Below are positions 60,178 through 64,000 of a stretch of DNA of 64,000 nucleotides, piece after piece. Source of the DNA: Streptomyces sp. A2-16 (GTDB taxonomy: Bacteria; Actinomycetota; Actinomycetes; Streptomycetales; Streptomycetaceae); contig NZ_CP063808.1 in NCBI RefSeq assembly GCF_018128905.1, positions 5,766,001 to 5,830,000 of the forward strand. The letters are read 5' to 3'. The translations under genes were made by a program, and so were the position numbers. How positions within the stretch are numbered: position 1 is the first letter of the stretch; the number at the start of each line of letters is the position of its first letter. Below the pieces are notes generated by a model. The model did no database searches. It saw only the letters and a program-made list of their open reading frames with translations, and had not been told where the DNA came from.

Positions 60178-61104
60178 TCATCCGGCGACGGGGAGGTCCG
60201 GGCGGACCAGGGTGCCCGCGCGGCCGTGCAGCATCTCGTAGGCGGCGTCCAGAGCACCGATCGCGGCCAGGCCTCCGGTGCGTTCGACGAACCGGGCGGC
60301 GGCTTCGGTCTTGGGGCCCATGGAACCGGCCGCGAAGTGGCCGCGGCGCAGGGTGGTGGGAGTCGCGTCGTGCAGCGGCCGCTGCTGCGGGGTGCCGTAG
60401 TCGGCGTAGACGTGCGGCACGTCGGTGAGGACGAGCAGGAAGTCCGCCTTGAGGTCCTCGGCGAGCAGGGCGGCCGTGAGGTCCTTGTCGACGACGGCCT
60501 CCGCCCCGGTGAGGGCCCCGGTGTCGGGGTCCGCGACCACCGGCACGCCGCCACCGCCGGCGCAGATGACGAGCGTGCCGCCGGACAGCAGCTCGTGGAC
60601 GGTCTCCGTCTCCACGATCCGCTCGGGCGACGGCGAGGCGACCACGCGCCGCCAGCCGGTGGTGTCCTCGGCGATGCGCCAGCCGTACCTGCGCGCGAGG
60701 CGGTCGGCCGCGTCCCGCGGATACACCTGACCGACGAACTTCGTGGGCCGCAGGAAAGCCGGGTCGTCGGCCCGGACCACGGTGTGGGTGACGAGCGCGG
60801 CGATGCGATGCCCGGGCAGGGTGTCGTACAGGGCGCGCAGCAGCAGGGAGCCGATCATGCCCTGGGTCTGGGCGCCGAGGAGGTCGAGCGGATAGGGGGC
60901 GCTGAGGGCCGGGTCGGTGGCGCTCTCCATGGCGAGCAGGCCGATCTGGGGGCCGTTGCCGTGGGTGAGGACGACCTCGTGGTCGATGGCGAGGGCGGCG
61001 ATCGCCGTGGCCACCCGGTCGATGTTGGCGATCTGGACGTCCGCGTCGGGGCGTTCGCCACGGTGGAGCAGGGCGTTGCCGCCGAGGGCGACGACGATGC
61101 GCAT
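60178..61104 (-). CDS. arcC: Carbamate kinase
   Basis: A 308-residue amino-acid-kinase-fold enzyme making ATP and NH3/CO2 from carbamoyl phosphate and ADP, the ATP-yielding last step of the arginine deiminase pathway. Signs: VVALGGNALLHRGE (4-17), THGNGPQIGLLA, YPLDLLGAQTQGMIGSLL split near residue 75, GGGGVPVV and DKDLTAALLAEDL. Full length. Starts 3 bp after the arcB stop on the minus strand. Confidence 0.95.
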   Translation of the reverse strand: MRIVVALGGNALLHRGERPDADVQIANIDRVATAIAALAIDHEVVLTHGNGPQIGLLAMESATDPALSAPYPLDLLGAQTQGMIGSLLLRALYDTLPGHRIAALVTHTVVRADDPAFLRPTKFVGQVYPRDAADRLARRYGWRIAEDTTGWRRVVASPSPERIVETETVHELLSGGTLVICAGGGGVPVVADPDTGALTGAEAVVDKDLTAALLAEDLKADFLLVLTDVPHVYADYGTPQQRPLHDATPTTLRRGHFAAGSMGPKTEAAARFVERTGGLAAIGALDAAYEMLHGRAGTLVRPDLPVAG

Positions 61105-61107
61105 GGG

Positions 61108-62109
61108 TCAGTCCTCCAGGGTGGCGACGAGAACGGCCTTGATGGTGTGCAGCCGGTTCTCGGCCTGGTCGAAGACGATCGAGGCGGGCGAGGAGAAGAC
61201 GGCGTCGGTGACTTCCAGCGCGTCCAGGCCGTAGTTGTGCAGTACGTCCCTGCCGAGACGGGTGCCGCAGTCGTGGAGGGCCGGCAGGCAGTGCATGAAC
61301 CGGACGTCCGGGTTGCCGGTGAGCGCCAGGGTCTTGTCGTTGACCTGGTACGGCAGCAGCAGTTCTATGCGTTCGCCCCAGGCCTCGGCGGGTTCGCCCA
61401 TCGACACCCAGACGTCGGTGTGCAGGAAGTCGGCGCCCCGGACGGCGGTCTCGACGTCGTCGGTGACGGTGATCCGGGCTCCGCTGTGCTCGGCGAGGGC
61501 ACGGCAGTCGGCGACCAGCGCGGGGTCGGGCCACAGCGGGGGCGGCGCGGCGATGCGTACGTCCATGCCGAGCAGGGCACCCATCGCCAGCAGGGAGTTG
61601 CCCATGTTGTTGCGTGCGTCCCCCAGGTAGCAGTAGGCGATGTCCGTCAGCGGTCTGCGGCTGTGCTCGCGCATGGTGAGCACGTCGCACAGGCTCTGGG
61701 TGGGATGTGCCGTGTCGGTCAGGCCGTTGTAGACGGGCACGCCGGCGTGGGCGGCGAGTTCGGTGACGCGCGTGTGCGCGGAGCCGCGGTACTCGATCGC
61801 GTCGAACATCCGGCCGAGTACGCGGGCGGTGTCGGCGATGGACTCCTTGACGCCGATGTGGGTGTCGCCGGGGCCCAGGTAGGTGGTGGCGGCGCCCTGG
61901 TCGGCGGCGGCCCGCTCGAAGGCGCAGCGTGTGCGGGTGGACGTCTTCTCGAAGATCAGCGCGAGGTGCCGGCCGGTGAGCCGGGGTGTCTCGGTGCCCG
62001 CCCGCCGGTCCGCCTTGAGCTGGGCGGCGAGGTCGAGGAGGTGGTGGATCTCCCGGGCGGTGAAGTCGAGTTCGCTCAGGTAGGAGCGGCCTCGCAGGTC
62101 GACGGTCAT
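61108..62109 (-). CDS. arcB: Catabolic ornithine carbamoyltransferase
   Basis: A 333-residue transcarbamylase converting citrulline and Pi to ornithine and carbamoyl phosphate in this context. Carbamoyl-phosphate loop EKTSTRTR (54-61), HPTQ (near 136) and HCLP (near 273) are intact, as is DVWVSMGEP for ornithine binding. The gene order arcA-arcB-arcC marks it as the catabolic rather than biosynthetic (argF) enzyme. It lies 19 bp downstream of arcA. Confidence 0.94.
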   Translation of the reverse strand: MTVDLRGRSYLSELDFTAREIHHLLDLAAQLKADRRAGTETPRLTGRHLALIFEKTSTRTRCAFERAAADQGAATTYLGPGDTHIGVKESIADTARVLGRMFDAIEYRGSAHTRVTELAAHAGVPVYNGLTDTAHPTQSLCDVLTMREHSRRPLTDIAYCYLGDARNNMGNSLLAMGALLGMDVRIAAPPPLWPDPALVADCRALAEHSGARITVTDDVETAVRGADFLHTDVWVSMGEPAEAWGERIELLLPYQVNDKTLALTGNPDVRFMHCLPALHDCGTRLGRDVLHNYGLDALEVTDAVFSSPASIVFDQAENRLHTIKAVLVATLED

Positions 62110-62128
62110 GGTGGTCCCCTCCGCTCGG

Positions 62129-63343
62129 TCAGTCGACCGCGTCGCGTTCGATCGGGCAGCTCATGCAGCGCGGACCGCCACGGCCGCGGCCGAGTTCGGC
62201 GCCGGCGATGGTGACGATCTCGATGCCCTGTTTGCGCAGATGGGTGTTGGTGGTGACGTTGCGTTCGTAGCCGACGATCACGCCGGGGGCGACAGCGAGG
62301 AAGTTGCTGCCGTCGTCCCACTGCTCCCGCTCGGCGCCCCGGATGTCCTGAGGTGCCGAGAGCATGCGCACCTTGTCCAGGTCGAGGGCCTCGGCCAGCG
62401 CGGTGGCCAGGTCGAAGTCGGGCGTGACGTCGAAGCCCGTCGTGCGGGCGGCGCTGGGCGTGAGCGTCCAGGAGCGCAGCGAGTCGGCGAGCCCCGGGTA
62501 GATGGTGAAGGCGTCCCGGTCGACCATCGTCAGCACGGTGTCGAGGTGCATGTACGCCCGCGCCGGGGGCAGTTGGACCGCGATCAGCCGCTGTGCCGTG
62601 CCTGTGGCGAAGAGCCGGGACGCCAGATTCTCCACGGCCTGTGCGGTGGTCCGCTCCCCCATGCCGACCATGACGGCGCCGTTGCCGAGGACATGGACGT
62701 CGCCGCCCTCGAGGGTTCCGACCGGGCCCTCCAGGAGCGGTGGGGTCGCGAAGGCGGCGAACATCGGATGGAACCGATAGACGGCCTGGGCGTGCAGGCT
62801 CTCCCGCCTGCGGGCGGGCATGGCCATGGGGTTGACCGACAACCGGTCGTACACCCAGCAGGAGTTGTCGCGCGGGAAGAGGTGGTTGGGCAGCGGGGTG
62901 AGTGCGAAGTCGTCCGTGTCCAGGGCGCTCCACACCAGACTGTGCGGGGTGGCGATGCTCAGGTCGCTCTTGAGGATCCCGCCGATCAGGTACTCGGCGA
63001 GTGTCTCCCCGTCCAGCTCCGCGCAGAGCTGCCGTACGGGATCGATCAGCGCCGGGCCGACGGTGGCCGGGGTCACGACCCGTTCGAGCAGCCAGTCGCG
63101 GGCGCCCGGGACGTCCAGGGTCTGGGCCAGCAGGTCGGCGAAGTAGTGCACCCGGGCCCCGTGGTCGCGCAGTACCTGGGCGAAGGCGTCGTGCTCCTCA
63201 CGGGCCCGCTTGGCCCACAGGATGTCGTCGAAGAGGAGCGCGTCGACGTTGCGCGGGGTCAGCCGGGACAGTTCGAGTCCCGGTCGGTGCAGGATCACCT
63301 GGCGGAGCCGGCCGACCTCGGAATCGACGTGGAAGCGGTTCAT
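62129..63343 (-). CDS. arcA: Arginine deiminase
   Basis: A 404-residue amidinotransferase-fold enzyme hydrolysing arginine to citrulline and ammonia. The start at 63343 follows GGGAAGG; family opening HVDSEVGRLRQVILHRPG, then LTPLPNHLFPRD (substrate Asp), EGGDVHVLG, and the nucleophile Cys in GGPRCMSCP near the C-terminus. Full length. 29 bp downstream of the antiporter gene. Confidence 0.96.
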   Translation of the reverse strand: MNRFHVDSEVGRLRQVILHRPGLELSRLTPRNVDALLFDDILWAKRAREEHDAFAQVLRDHGARVHYFADLLAQTLDVPGARDWLLERVVTPATVGPALIDPVRQLCAELDGETLAEYLIGGILKSDLSIATPHSLVWSALDTDDFALTPLPNHLFPRDNSCWVYDRLSVNPMAMPARRRESLHAQAVYRFHPMFAAFATPPLLEGPVGTLEGGDVHVLGNGAVMVGMGERTTAQAVENLASRLFATGTAQRLIAVQLPPARAYMHLDTVLTMVDRDAFTIYPGLADSLRSWTLTPSAARTTGFDVTPDFDLATALAEALDLDKVRMLSAPQDIRGAEREQWDDGSNFLAVAPGVIVGYERNVTTNTHLRKQGIEIVTIAGAELGRGRGGPRCMSCPIERDAVD

Positions 63344-63372
63344 GGTGTGCCTTCCCAAGGCCGTCGGAAGGA

Positions 63373-64000
63373 TCAGTCGTGGTGGCGCAGGAAGCTCCTG
63401 CGCGGGCGGCGGGACCGCGGGATCCGGGTGACGGGTGGCGGTGTCTCGGGCGCCCGGGTCCGCGGGACCTCCGGCCCGTCGGGCACCTCGACACCGTGCT
63501 CACCGCGCTCGCGGCCCAGCCAGATGTAGACCGGCAGGCCGAGCAGCAGCACGAACAGGCCGTAGTAGACGGTCTGGTAGCCGCTGCCCTGGATCGACCA
63601 GTACGAGAACGCCATCGCGAGCGCGGCGACCGTCCCGTCCCGGGCGAGGCGGCGCGTGCTCAGGCTGTCCCGGCCCCGGGCCAGCAGCCAGTACAGCTGG
63701 GCGGCGGCCGAGAACAGATAGGGGATCACGGCGGTGAGCACGCTCAGCAGCACGATCCGGGTGAAGACGTCCTCGAACCGGGTGTAGCTGAACACGGTGA
63801 TCAGCGAGGCGAGCACGGTCGAGGCGACGATCCCGAAGACGGGGACCCCGCTCGGGCCGCGCAGCTTCGCGAAGGCTCCGGGGAAGAGTCCGTCGCGGGC
63901 GGCGGCGTACGGCATCTCCGCGCACAGCATGGTCCAGCCGTTCAGGGCGCCGATGCCGGAGATGATGGCGGCCACGGCGACGGCGTCGCCCGCCCAGGTG
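63373..64000 (-). CDS. APC-family basic amino-acid antiporter (ArcD-like), truncated by window edge
   Basis: Only the C-terminal 208 residues are present; the start lies beyond the right edge. About five hydrophobic segments are seen, with ISGIGALNGWTMLCAEMPYAAARDGLFP and GVPVFGIVASTVLASLITVF typical of arginine/ornithine antiporters of the amino acid-polyamine-organocation family. The end is a basic cytoplasmic tail. Its place directly upstream of arcA supports arginine/ornithine exchange. The promoter of the whole arc operon is outside the window. Confidence 0.85.
   Translation of the reverse strand, partial: TWAGDAVAVAAIISGIGALNGWTMLCAEMPYAAARDGLFPGAFAKLRGPSGVPVFGIVASTVLASLITVFSYTRFEDVFTRIVLLSVLTAVIPYLFSAAAQLYWLLARGRDSLSTRRLARDGTVAALAMAFSYWSIQGSGYQTVYYGLFVLLLGLPVYIWLGRERGEHGVEVPDGPEVPRTRAPETPPPVTRIPRSRRPRRSFLRHHD

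Overview
The window is very GC-rich (roughly 70% by eye), densely coding DNA with strong third-position GC bias, many ATGA/GTGA stop-start overlaps, GTG and TTG starts, F420-type LLM, Acg-like and Usp families. This fits a filamentous actinobacterium, most likely Streptomyces. I saw no rRNA, tRNA, CRISPR array, insertion sequence or integrase. A by-eye scan found no in-frame TTA (bldA) codon.

Left part (1-28 kb): a patchwork of accessory metabolism and regulators. In order: the start of an SMP-30-like gene with a small winged-helix regulator; a divergent GH42 beta-galactosidase and LacI repressor; a VOC protein and a MarR regulator; an AraC regulator; an SseB-like protein; an NCS1 permease coupled to an isochorismatase-family hydrolase; a DHFR/RibD-like reductase; an aldo/keto reductase; a cytidine-deaminase-like protein; a MarR regulator divergent from a PLP decarboxylase, followed by an MMPL transporter; a two-component system; a membrane protein and a methyltransferase. 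A five-gene minus-strand uptake operon follows (binding lipoprotein, double ATPase, permease, amidohydrolase, F420-type oxidoreductase), divergent from a LuxR-type regulator.

Right part (28.3-64 kb): a low-oxygen/dormancy-type island. It holds PPDK, four universal stress proteins (one decayed), two CBS-BON proteins, an Acg-like nitroreductase, a flavodoxin, a GNAT/ADP-forming acyl-CoA synthetase, a DoxX-like protein, a CtpF-like P-type ATPase, a cytosolic group-3b-type [NiFe] hydrogenase with protease, HypF, HypC, HypD and HypE, a P1B-5-like ATPase with a C-terminal hemerythrin domain, an ABC-2 exporter, and the arginine deiminase genes arcA-arcB-arcC behind a truncated antiporter gene.

The main new observation is a repeated 14-bp element, GGGnC-N4-GnCCC. 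It occurs singly or in clusters in seven intergenic regions of this island, usually 60-140 bp upstream of start codons. It has the same half-site/spacer geometry as the mycobacterial DosR/DevR box, so hydrogenase, stress, redox and energy genes here may form one regulon. No DosR/DosS-like pair lies in the window. The inferred joint role is redox balancing and energy conservation without oxygen: NADP-linked H2 turnover, substrate-level ATP from arginine and acyl-CoA, PPDK-based pyruvate/PEP interconversion, and metal supply.
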